Assembly (NCBI GenBank): GCA_910574885.1
Contig: CAJTDD010000009.1
Coordinates: 84,157 to 148,156 of the forward strand
DNA: 64,000 nucleotides
Direction of reading: 5' to 3'
Source: Lachnospiraceae bacterium
GTDB lineage: Bacteria; Bacillota; Clostridia; Lachnospirales; Lachnospiraceae
In this document: one piece after another, positions 17,894-26,006 of the stretch
Numbering within the stretch: the first letter of the stretch is position 1
Layout: the number at the start of each line of letters is the position of its first letter
The notes under the pieces: generated by a model
What the model was told of the DNA's origin: nothing
Seen by the model: only the letters and a program-made list of their open reading frames with translations
The model's database searches: none
Made by a program: the position numbers and the translations under genes

Positions 17894-19897
17894 ATGAAGA
17901 TTTACGTCAACGCCGCCGCCCCCAAGCAGGGAAACGGCAGAAAAGAGACCCCATTTAAACACATCAACGACGCGGCAAAAGCAGCAAGACCCGGCGACGA
18001 AGTCATTGTGGCGCCGGGAATCTACCGCGAATCTGTAGACCCAATATATGCCGGAACAGAAGACGCCCGCATCACCTACCGCAGCGAAACCCCATTAGGC
18101 GCAGTCATCACAGGCGCAGAGCCGGCCACAGGATGGCTCCGCCACCAAGACAACGTCTGGGTATACCGTATCGATAACGGCGTCTTCGGAAACTACAATC
18201 CATACACCACATTCGTAGGCGGCGACTGGTATTTTGCCCCAGTGGTACGGCATACAGGAGCTGTCTATTTAAACGACCGCCAGCTCTACGAGACAGAGTC
18301 TTTAGAAGAATGCATCAAAGGCGAAGTGTATCCGCCGTCATGGGAGCCAGAGTGGTCTGTGTACAAATGGTATACCGAGCAGGACGGCAATGAAACGGTT
18401 ATCTACGCAAATTTCCAGGGAAAAGACCCCAACCAGGAAAAGGTAGAAATCAACGTCAGGAGAAACTGCTTCATGCCCTCAAAGACAGGGGTAGGTTACA
18501 TTACTTTCAGCGGTTTCACGGTAAATAAAGCCGCCACAACATGGGCTCCCCCAGCCGCGTATCAGGACGGCATGATTGGCCCCCATTGGTCAAAAGGCTG
18601 GATCATCGAAGACTGCGATATCAGTAACAGCAAATGCAGCGGAATTTCTCTGGGAAAATACTATGACGAGGAAAACGACCATTATTTCACAAGAAAGAAG
18701 GTAAAAAGCCCGACCCAGATGGAGCGCGACGCAGTCTGCCGCGGACAGTACCACGGCTGGACAAAGGAAACGGTAGGAAGCCACATCGTAAGGCGCTGCC
18801 ATATCCACCACTGCGAGCAGACCGGTATCGTTGGACGTATGGGATGCGTGTTCAGCCTGATTGAGGATAACCACATCCACCATATCAACAATATGCAGCA
18901 GTTAGGCGGCGCAGAGATTTCAGGAATCAAGCTTCACGCTGCCATTGACGTAGTAATGCGCCGGAACCATATTCATCACTCCACCATGGGGATTTGGACA
19001 GACTGGGAAGCACAAGGGACACGTATCTCCCAGAACCTTCTCCACGATAACCACTCGCCGGAGGGAACGCCGATGGCAGAAGGGGCAATGTGCAGCCAGG
19101 ATATTTTCGTGGAAGTAAGCCATGGACCGACGTTGATAGATAATAATATCATGCTTTCCCGTGCGGCAGTCCGCTTTGCGACCGAAGGCGTTGCGTGCGT
19201 ACATAACCTGATGCTGGGCTCATTTACAATGGTAGGGGCAGGAACCGACCACTCCGAAGAAGTTGAGGCAGGAAGAGAGCCGCGTTACACGCCATACCAT
19301 ATCCAACACCGTACAGAAGTGGCAGGTTTTATGACAATCCTTCACGGAGACGACCGTATTTACAACAATATCTTCATCCAGAATTACCAGCCCATGGAGG
19401 ACGCCAAAGAAGCGAAGAAATTCGGATTCGATAATCAGGTGGCAGGAACCGAGATTTTCAATGAGTATCCTACCTATGACGAATGGATTGCCAACTTCGA
19501 GATGGATAAGCCGGCAAATATGTTCAAATTAATGGAGCATCATTTCGGGCATTTGCCAGTATGGATTAACGGAAATGCATACTTTAACGGTGCGAAAGCC
19601 TTCAAGAAGGAAACGTCTAATCTGGTGGATGATAAGAATCAGGCGACGGTAGAACTGGAAGAAAGGGACGGAGAATATTTCTTAAAGACCAACGTGTATG
19701 ACCTGATGGAAGGATTCAAGGCGGGTATTATTAACAGCGATATCCTTGGATATGCATTTGAGCCAGAGCAGAGGTTTGAGAATCCGGACGGGACAGAGAT
19801 CATATTTACGGAAGATTATCTCGGCGGACACCGCGGTGTATCAGCGGTTCCGGGACCATTCGTATCGAAGGAGGATGCTGCGAAGAGAATCTGGTAG
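17894..19897 (+). CDS. Predicted GH120 beta-xylosidase (right-handed beta-helix)
   Basis: This 667-residue protein starts MKIYVNAAAPKQGNG with a parallel beta-helix N-terminus (FKHINDAAKAARPGDEVIVAPGIYRE). Its long conserved blocks resemble Thermoanaerobacterium XylC of family GH120: GPHWSKGWIIEDCDI, ISGIKLHAAIDVVMR, TDWEAQGTRIS and DIFVEVSHGP. By that comparison the nucleophile would be D370 and the acid/base E407. A short extra stretch lies between them. No signal peptide is seen, so it should act in the cytoplasm on imported xylo-oligosaccharides. Start 17894 is chosen because a TTGGAGG site lies ten bases upstream; the ATG at 17870 has none. An AraC regulator follows. Confidence 0.82.
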   Translation: MKIYVNAAAPKQGNGRKETPFKHINDAAKAARPGDEVIVAPGIYRESVDPIYAGTEDARITYRSETPLGAVITGAEPATGWLRHQDNVWVYRIDNGVFGNYNPYTTFVGGDWYFAPVVRHTGAVYLNDRQLYETESLEECIKGEVYPPSWEPEWSVYKWYTEQDGNETVIYANFQGKDPNQEKVEINVRRNCFMPSKTGVGYITFSGFTVNKAATTWAPPAAYQDGMIGPHWSKGWIIEDCDISNSKCSGISLGKYYDEENDHYFTRKKVKSPTQMERDAVCRGQYHGWTKETVGSHIVRRCHIHHCEQTGIVGRMGCVFSLIEDNHIHHINNMQQLGGAEISGIKLHAAIDVVMRRNHIHHSTMGIWTDWEAQGTRISQNLLHDNHSPEGTPMAEGAMCSQDIFVEVSHGPTLIDNNIMLSRAAVRFATEGVACVHNLMLGSFTMVGAGTDHSEEVEAGREPRYTPYHIQHRTEVAGFMTILHGDDRIYNNIFIQNYQPMEDAKEAKKFGFDNQVAGTEIFNEYPTYDEWIANFEMDKPANMFKLMEHHFGHLPVWINGNAYFNGAKAFKKETSNLVDDKNQATVELEERDGEYFLKTNVYDLMEGFKAGIINSDILGYAFEPEQRFENPDGTEIIFTEDYLGGHRGVSAVPGPFVSKEDAAKRIW

Positions 19898-19909
19898 CCG
19901 AACAAAAGG

Positions 19910-19946
19910 GACGAGCAGGAAGCGATTGCTTTTTGCCCGTCTTTTT
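19910..19946 (+). terminator. Intrinsic terminator after the GH120 gene
   Basis: GACGAGCAGGAAGC (19910-19923) pairs imperfectly with GCTTTTTGCCCGTC (19928-19941) around a GATT loop and is followed by five Ts. It begins 12 bases after the stop codon. Confidence 0.7.
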
Positions 19947-19962
19947 CATTCTAAAGCCATGC

Positions 19963-19991
19963 TTGACATGTGTTCGCAGAATTGTTATATA
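19963..19991 (+). promoter_or_regulatory. Promoter of the AraC gene
   Basis: TTGACA (19963-19968), a 17-base spacer and TATATA (19986-19991) precede the AraC start by about 55 bases. The -35 box is a perfect consensus, so the regulator gene probably has its own transcript. Confidence 0.65.
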
Positions 19992-20044
19992 TAATGTGTA
20001 ATTTGTAAAAACAGACGAAGACAAAGAGATAGAAAGCAGCCGCA

Positions 20045-21214
20045 ATGAAAAGACAGATTTTGTTAAGAACAATCGTAATGCTGACCCAATTGCCCATTTA
20101 TTTATATGATAAATATGGGACTAAGATAGAAACATATGAGATTGTGCCAAGGAAAATCCCCACGTATGAATATACGCTTATTCAGGAAACCCTCCAAAAA
20201 CTTTCTGCCAAAGACTTTGCCGTTACGGATTACGGAGAGGGACTTCCGGTTAAGATGTACGGCTTAAAGGGAACGGAATACGATTACCTGCTTGGGCCGT
20301 TTGCATATGGGGCGTTGGACTCTGATAAAATTAGGAATTACATGAGGAGGAACCATATCGAGGATTTCCCAAGGGTGCAGTTAAGGGTGAGTCTTTTAGC
20401 GGCGAATCTGGTTCTGAATATCTTATCAGACGGAGAGGGACTGCCGGCAGGCGATGGCATCGATTTGTTGGAAAGCTGCCTGGAGGAGGACGAAGATATC
20501 CGGATGTATTCTCTGGTAGACGAAGAACTGAGGCAGAGCGACGCCTTCCAGTCCAACCATACGCAGGCAGATGAGAATGTCCTGTATCGGCATATCGAAC
20601 AGGGGAATGTGGAATATTTGAAGAAAAATTACGACCTCCTCTACCTGCCCCATCCTGTGATACTGGGGGACATTCTTAGGAATGAGGAATACATGGCGGT
20701 AATCGGGATTTCTCTGGCGTCAAGGGCGGCAATCCGGGGAGGGCTGACGTCCAAAGAAGGGTTTCTGGTCAATGACATTTATCTAAAGCGGCTTTCAGCA
20801 TGCAAAAATGTGACGCAGATTTATGATTTAGTAAAGGAAGTACATATATACTGCGCTTCACAGGTCAGGAAGAAACAGCAGTCCGGCATGACCAACCAGT
20901 ATGTAGAGCGGTGCAAGAAACTGATTATATCCAGAAGGCTTGAAACGATTGATTTGGGAAATCTTGCAGAGGAGGTAGGAATCTCCAAGGAGTATCTGTC
21001 CAAATTATTCAAGCAGCATGAAGGGATTCCGGTAGTAGAATATATCCTGAATATTAAGGTGGAAGCGGCTTGTAATATGCTGCAATATTCAGACAGACAG
21101 GTGCAGGAGATTGCGGATTATCTGAGTTTCGGGAGCTTGAGCTATTTCAGCCGGATTTTTAAGAAGAAGACGGGAATGTCGCCGCAGCAGTACCGTAAGG
21201 AGATGAATTCCTGA
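20045..21214 (+). CDS. AraC-family transcriptional regulator
   Basis: This 389-residue protein has a C-terminal double helix-turn-helix of the AraC/XylS type at about residues 290-386 (LGNLAEEVGISKEYLSKLFKQ, then VQEIADYLSFGSLSYFSRIFKK and the TGMSPQQYRKE end). The roughly 280-residue N-terminal part is not a recognisable cupin and may bind a sugar. It lies directly after the predicted xylosidase, so control of xylo-oligosaccharide use is the natural guess, but no operator was identified. No strong ribosome binding site precedes the ATG. Confidence 0.85.
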   Translation: MKRQILLRTIVMLTQLPIYLYDKYGTKIETYEIVPRKIPTYEYTLIQETLQKLSAKDFAVTDYGEGLPVKMYGLKGTEYDYLLGPFAYGALDSDKIRNYMRRNHIEDFPRVQLRVSLLAANLVLNILSDGEGLPAGDGIDLLESCLEEDEDIRMYSLVDEELRQSDAFQSNHTQADENVLYRHIEQGNVEYLKKNYDLLYLPHPVILGDILRNEEYMAVIGISLASRAAIRGGLTSKEGFLVNDIYLKRLSACKNVTQIYDLVKEVHIYCASQVRKKQQSGMTNQYVERCKKLIISRRLETIDLGNLAEEVGISKEYLSKLFKQHEGIPVVEYILNIKVEAACNMLQYSDRQVQEIADYLSFGSLSYFSRIFKKKTGMSPQQYRKEMNS

Positions 21215-21235
21215 AGACGAAAGAAAACACATTCT

Positions 21236-22054
21236 TCATCCAAGGACAGGAATCTCAATCTGCACAATATAATCCTCAATCCGGTCAATGACATTTTCAT
21301 TTATCCCCATTTCATAAGAAAACCCATGAAGCGTCAGGCTATGCGCCCTTGCATAGCCTAGAATCGCCTGATACCGTTCGGGTATCCGCTCCCATTCTCC
21401 CTTGTGGAACGCCCGCAGGTATTTCCCGCCGGGCATAATATGAAGCCCCGCCTGGTAATCCAGAAATGGTATCTCAATAAAGAGTTTCGTATAATCGTCA
21501 AAATTCCCATTCTGCAGGCTGGAAACAGGAATCATAGACCCATAGGACGCTTCATGGAGACGCCCAAGCCGGTACTTCTCCGTCTCGGCGGTAATCAGTT
21601 CCACCTCTTCCTCAAAGGAAGTGTCCTTCTGAATATCCACCGTGACCAGACACCGCGCCTCCTTCTCAACGATACTGATTTCAGACAAGTCCATGGTCAG
21701 CAAGGTATCCATATTCCTGCAATGGGTACATAGCGTCGTCCTAAGCGCCTGTAAATGGCTCGTCTGCATATCAAGGTCGTTTATTTTTTCCTCCAAAAGA
21801 CGTTTTAACCTCTGGGCAGATCGGTTTCTCATAAATTCCTGAATTTCGCTGATGGAAACATCCAGTTCCCGCAGCAGAAGTATCGTCTCCAAAACCGGGC
21901 TTTGCCGGTAATTATAACAACGGTATCCATTTTCCGGATTGACGGCGGCAGGCTTGAACAGCCCAATCTCATCATACCACATCAAAGTTTTCTTATTGAG
22001 TCCGTGCATGGCGGCAAACTGCCCGATTGTGAGAAAATTACTTTTTCTTTCCAC
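21236..22054 (-). CDS. MerR-family regulator with GyrI-like effector domain
   Basis: This 272-residue protein starts at a GTG with GGAGG six bases upstream. Residues 6-75 form the MerR winged helix (LTIGQFAAMHGLNKKTLMWYDEIGL, GYRCYNYRQ, LRELDVSISEIQEFM). A coiled linker with MQTSHLQALRTTLCTHCRNM follows, and the C-terminal 150 residues look like a GyrI/BmrR small-molecule-binding domain. It is divergent from a MATE transporter gene, and a MerR-type promoter with a 19-bp spacer faces that transporter. Activation of the pump on drug binding is the expected role. Confidence 0.87.
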   Translation of the reverse strand: MERKSNFLTIGQFAAMHGLNKKTLMWYDEIGLFKPAAVNPENGYRCYNYRQSPVLETILLLRELDVSISEIQEFMRNRSAQRLKRLLEEKINDLDMQTSHLQALRTTLCTHCRNMDTLLTMDLSEISIVEKEARCLVTVDIQKDTSFEEEVELITAETEKYRLGRLHEASYGSMIPVSSLQNGNFDDYTKLFIEIPFLDYQAGLHIMPGGKYLRAFHKGEWERIPERYQAILGYARAHSLTLHGFSYEMGINENVIDRIEDYIVQIEIPVLG

Positions 22055-22084
22055 AAGTTACCTCCGAAAATTTAGAATATCATC

Positions 22085-22115
22085 TTGACTGTACAGTTAC
22101 TGTATGGTTTATGAT
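22085..22115 (+). promoter_or_regulatory. MerR-type promoter and operator of the MATE gene
   Basis: TTGACT (22085-22090) and TATGAT (22110-22115) are separated by 19 bp, the overlong spacer typical of MerR-activated promoters. The palindrome TACAGT-T-ACTGTA lies inside the spacer at 22092-22104, where a MerR dimer would twist the DNA. Confidence 0.82.
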
Positions 22116-22157
22116 ACCTTACACAGCAAGAAAATACAAGGGAAATGGGGTAAAAAA

Positions 22158-23489
22158 ATGGAAAACCAAAATGCATACGATAAACCGGTATCACTGAAAA
22201 ATATCCTGAAATTCGCCGTCCCAACGATTGCCATGTCGGTATTTATGTCATTTTACACAATGGTTGACGGATTGTTCGTGTCGAACCTGATCGGCACAGA
22301 CGCATTGTCAGCAATCAACCTGACTGCGCCGATCATCCAGCTTGTCACAGCAATTTCTACCATGCTTGCGACCGGAGGAAGCGCAGTTATCATGAAAAAA
22401 ATGGGAGAGCATAAGAGCGAGGAGGCGAAGGAGGACTTCACGTTCCTGATTCTGGTAAATGTCTTTGTGGGGCTTGCCATGTGCGCAGTCGGATATCTAA
22501 TAATGGGGCGTATTTTCGCAGGGATGAACCTGTCGGCAGACGTAGAGAGGTACTGCGTGGAATATTTAAGCCGCTACCTGATATTTACCGTTCCAATCCT
22601 CCTGATGAATAACTTCACGCTCTATATGATTGCCAGCGAAAAGGCCACTCTTTCTCTGATTTGCTCGGTATCGGGCGGCGTCCTGAACATGGCGCTTGAC
22701 TATCTGTTCATCGCCAGATTCCAGATGGGCATCGGCGGCGCGGCGATTGCGACGGGTCTTGGATATTCTGTGACAGCCGTCGCGGGTATGTTCGTATTCA
22801 GCCGGAAAAAGAGCCTTCTGCATTTTAAGAAGCCGGTCTTTCGGTTCAGAGTCCTGGCAAATGCGGCGGCAAACGGATGCTCGGAGATGGCCACCGCCCT
22901 TGTCACCGGGATTATCACGATGATGTTCAACTGGACGATGCTTCGTTATGTAGGGGAAAATGGAGTCGCCGCCGTCACGATTATCATGTATGTGCTCATG
23001 TTTGCAAGCTCCCTGTATACGGGGTATTCCTACGGGGTCGCGCCAATGACCAGCTACTACTATGGAGAGCAGAACCATGAGAAGATGAAAAAACTGGTCA
23101 CAACCAGCCTGAAAGTGATTGCGGGGATTTCGCTTGTGACAGTGGCGGCATCCTTTCTGCTGACAAAGCCGTTGGTGTCCATATTTGCCCGCCCGGACAA
23201 CCCGGTGTACGGTCTTGCCGTGACAGGGAACCGGATATGCACCATAGCGCTTCTGTTCATAGGATTCAATATATTTGCCAGCGGGATGTTCACCGCATTG
23301 TCCAACGGAGTAGTCTCGGCAGTCCTTGCATTTTCAAGGTCTTTCGTGTTCATGTTGATTACTATGATCGTACTGCCCTTGTTTTTTGGCGTAAATGGAG
23401 TCTGGCTGGCAACGCCGGCGGCGGAGCTGATGGCGCTTGTATTGTCCGGGGCGATGCTGCTGAAATATAGGAAGAGATATGGGTATTAA
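22158..23489 (+). CDS. MATE-family efflux transporter
   Basis: This 443-residue protein has twelve predicted membrane spans and the MATE pattern of two related halves. It starts KNILKFAVPTIAMSVFMSFYTMVDGLFVSNLIGTDALSAINL, with a matching second half ANAAANGCSEMATALVTGI. The ATG at 22158 follows a GGGG site and replaces the upstream ATG at 22104, which lies inside the promoter palindrome and cannot be translated from that promoter. The family exports drugs or metabolites using Na+ or H+ gradients. Regulation by the divergent MerR protein is strongly suggested by the 19-bp spacer promoter. Confidence 0.87.
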   Translation: MENQNAYDKPVSLKNILKFAVPTIAMSVFMSFYTMVDGLFVSNLIGTDALSAINLTAPIIQLVTAISTMLATGGSAVIMKKMGEHKSEEAKEDFTFLILVNVFVGLAMCAVGYLIMGRIFAGMNLSADVERYCVEYLSRYLIFTVPILLMNNFTLYMIASEKATLSLICSVSGGVLNMALDYLFIARFQMGIGGAAIATGLGYSVTAVAGMFVFSRKKSLLHFKKPVFRFRVLANAAANGCSEMATALVTGIITMMFNWTMLRYVGENGVAAVTIIMYVLMFASSLYTGYSYGVAPMTSYYYGEQNHEKMKKLVTTSLKVIAGISLVTVAASFLLTKPLVSIFARPDNPVYGLAVTGNRICTIALLFIGFNIFASGMFTALSNGVVSAVLAFSRSFVFMLITMIVLPLFFGVNGVWLATPAAELMALVLSGAMLLKYRKRYGY

Positions 23490-23593
23490 GTTTTACACCA
23501 ATTTTACTTTTCGTAATATAGGCTGCGATTACCTTTTTAACAATATAAATTTTAAATATAAATTTCGTTGCATTCCTGTGTGATTACTGTTAT

Positions 23594-23625
23594 CATAGAC
23601 TTTGTCTATGGCGGATCCATCCGCC
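23594..23625. repeat. Two back-to-back hairpins in a 338-bp gap
   Basis: CATAGAC-TTT-GTCTATG (23594-23610) is followed immediately by GGCGGAT-CC-ATCCGCC (23610-23625), each a perfect 7-bp stem. The gap 23490-23827 between the MATE and PHP genes holds no gene I can support; this double hairpin and the nested repeat at 23683 are its only clear structures. It may be a terminator or a short palindromic element. Confidence 0.55.
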
Positions 23626-23682
23626 ATGATGTGTGAGGGTTCCTGTCCTTTTTTATGTGTACCAGATAGAAGGATAACACAA

Positions 23683-23742
23683 AAGGTATGGAGATGAAAT
23701 AATCTGACGGAAAATACATCAGATTAAAATATCCCATACCTT
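23683..23742. repeat. Nested inverted repeat upstream of the PHP gene
   Basis: Outer arms AAGGTATGG (23683-23691) and CCATACCTT (23734-23742) enclose inner arms TAATCTGA (23700-23707) and TCAGATTA (23719-23726), with an 11-base loop. Both stems are perfect. It could be a folded leader RNA or a small mobile-element remnant. Confidence 0.6.
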
Positions 23743-23827
23743 ATTTAATTTGGAGAAAAACTGGGGATTTTGGCTCAGATAAACCAACGAATAACATGAT
23801 ATCTTTTTAAACTAAAGGTGGTAAAGC

Positions 23828-24664
23828 ATGAGACAAATATTATCATCGGCGCACGTTCACACAACTTTTTGTGATGGAAAGTCAACTGCACATGACATGG
23901 CTCAAATGGCATATAAAATGGGATTTGTTTCGCTTGGTTTCACTTCTCACGCACCTCAGATGTTTGATTCGGCGCATTGTATTGCTCCTTCAAGAGAAGG
24001 TGATTATAAAAGGGCGATACGCCTAGTACAGCAAGAATACAAAGGACGTATGGCAATATATCTTGGTATAGAGCGAGATATCTTTAGTTGCGCAGATCTA
24101 ATGGATTACGATTATTTTATTGCTTCCATGCATTATTTTACGAGACCGGACGGTAGTTATAGTGGAGTGGATGCACCATCAGAGATCATGCAGAAATATG
24201 TTAATGAATGCTGTGACGGTAATGGGCTTGAAATGGCGCAACGGTATTTTTCACTGTTTCGGGACTATGTACTTGAATCAAAACCGGCAATAATAGGACA
24301 TTTTGATCTTGTAAGGTATAACAATGCTGCATTGCATTTATATGACGAAGATTCTTCAGCTTATCGTATAATGGCTCTTGATGCCTTACGAGCGATGGTT
24401 GAAACAAATGCGCTGCTTGAGGTGAATACAGGAGGCGTTGCGAGAGGATATATGTCAGAGCCTTACCCGGCAGCATTCTTACTAAAAGAATGGAAAGCTT
24501 GGGGTGGGGAGGTGATTATCAATTCTGACTGTCACGATGCAAAGTTCCTTGATGCAGGTTATATTCAAGCTGAAGAGATTCTTTTATCACTTGGCTATGA
24601 ACATGTGGTACGGCTTAGCCCAAATCCAGAAAAAGAAATGTGGGAACGTGTTGGACTACATTGA
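23828..24664 (+). CDS. PHP-domain phosphoesterase, histidinol-phosphatase-like
   Basis: This 278-residue protein starts with the PHP metal motif SSAHVHTTFCDG (H9, H11). It continues with LGFTSHAPQ, ASMHYF, GHFDLVRYN and INSDCHDAKF, which provide the remaining histidine and aspartate ligands of the trinuclear metal site. The order and length match HisJ-type histidinol phosphatases of the histidine pathway, but no other his genes are nearby, so the substrate could be another phosphate ester. Cytoplasmic. A ribosome binding site (AAAGGTGG) precedes the ATG. The gene ends directly before the truncated mod gene. Confidence 0.85.
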   Translation: MRQILSSAHVHTTFCDGKSTAHDMAQMAYKMGFVSLGFTSHAPQMFDSAHCIAPSREGDYKRAIRLVQQEYKGRMAIYLGIERDIFSCADLMDYDYFIASMHYFTRPDGSYSGVDAPSEIMQKYVNECCDGNGLEMAQRYFSLFRDYVLESKPAIIGHFDLVRYNNAALHLYDEDSSAYRIMALDALRAMVETNALLEVNTGGVARGYMSEPYPAAFLLKEWKAWGGEVIINSDCHDAKFLDAGYIQAEEILLSLGYEHVVRLSPNPEKEMWERVGLH

Positions 24665-24694
24665 CATCTCTGTAACTTCTCTGTAGAAATTCCT

Positions 24695-26004
24695 GTGATA
24701 GAGTTCGCCATACTGCATACGGTTTTTAAGCTGCTGTTTCCTTGTGCCAAGGATTTTATTTATGATGATACATATGTAGAAACAACAGATGGATTTAATC
24801 ACAGCAAATGGCTCTCGTTTATGAATAACAGACTTAAAATTGCTAAGATGCTTTTGAAACCTTCTGGTGTAATTTTTCTTTCAATAGATGACAATGAAAT
24901 GGCACAATTAAAATTATTATGTGAGGAAATATTTGGAGCAAATAATTTTGTGGGAGTTATTTTATGGAAGAAGAAAACAAATGGTAATAATATGGGCTGG
25001 TTACCACCTGTACATGATTATATACTTTGCTTTTCAAAATCAATAGATAATATCTTTGATATGGGATTTGAAGTATCTAAAGAAGAAATTGAAAAAAATA
25101 TAAGAATCCTGACAATGATCCGCGTGGACCATGGACAACAACAGATTTATCTGCGAATCATAAAGGACCTGATTTCGCAATTACCAATCCAGCAAATGGT
25201 GATGTGTTTTATCCGCCTGAAGGCAGATACTGGGTTTTTAATGAGCAAGAAGTGCTTAAACGCATAGCAGATGGCAGAATTATCTTTGGTAAGAACGGAA
25301 CAGCTAGACCTGTTCAGAAGGTTTTTCTTAATAATCGTACATTGTCTAAGAGAAAAGCAGAGTCTTGGTGGGATGAACATGGATTGAATGCTGATGCAAC
25401 ACAAGAATTAAAAAATATTTTTGGGGTAGCAAAAGTATTTACACATCCCAAGCCTACAAAACTCATACAAGATATTTTAAAAATGTCTTGTGATAAGAAA
25501 GCAACTATTCTTGATTTTTTTGCAGGTTCAGGAACTACGGGACATGCGGTAATGAAGCTTAATGCAGAGGATTGTGGATTGCGTCGTTTTATCCTTTGTA
25601 CCAATAATGAAAACAATATTTGCAAGGACGTTACATATGAGCGTCTGAAAAGGGTAATTGAAAAGGAAAAATATGTTGAAAGCCTGAAATATTACAAAAT
25701 TGATTATATCCCGATTAGTGACCGCTTGTATTATGAGTATGCTGATGAATTGCTTCTGCATATCCGTGAACTGGTAGAATTGGAAAATGGAATTGATTTC
25801 ATAAATAATTCAGAAGTTGCAATTATCCTAACTGAAAAAGAAGCAGACGATTATATTAATCGGCTCAACAAGGATTCAGATTGCAAAATAATTTATTTAG
25901 GACATGATATACTTCTTTCTGGTGAACAGGCTGAAAAAGTGCGAAAATTAAATATTAAGATAAATAACATTCCTGATTATTACTATAGGGAATTGGAGGG
26001 CTGA
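24695..26004 (+). pseudogene. mod: Type III DNA methyltransferase (mod), 5'-truncated and frameshifted
   Basis: The first frame (to 25267) encodes DFIYDDTYVETTDGFNHSKWLSF and GVIFLSIDDNE, which lie just after the catalytic DPPY motif in Type III Mod proteins. The DPPY region itself is replaced by unrelated LHTVFKLLFPCAK. The second frame, read from about 25099, encodes GPWTTTDLSANHKGPDF and RYWVFNEQEVLKRI, then FAGSGTTGHAV (the SAM-binding FxGxG motif). The switch happens at GAAAAAAATAT (A7 at 25092-25098); one extra A would restore the frame as EKKYKNPD. Loss of DPPY means no methylation activity is expected. The res gene follows 2 bases later. Confidence 0.85.
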
Positions 26005-26006
26005 AT

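Noticed and set aside
22566..23078. 170-residue minus-strand frame
   Set aside because: It lies wholly inside the GC-rich MATE gene on the other strand and has no ribosome site; it is an antisense shadow.
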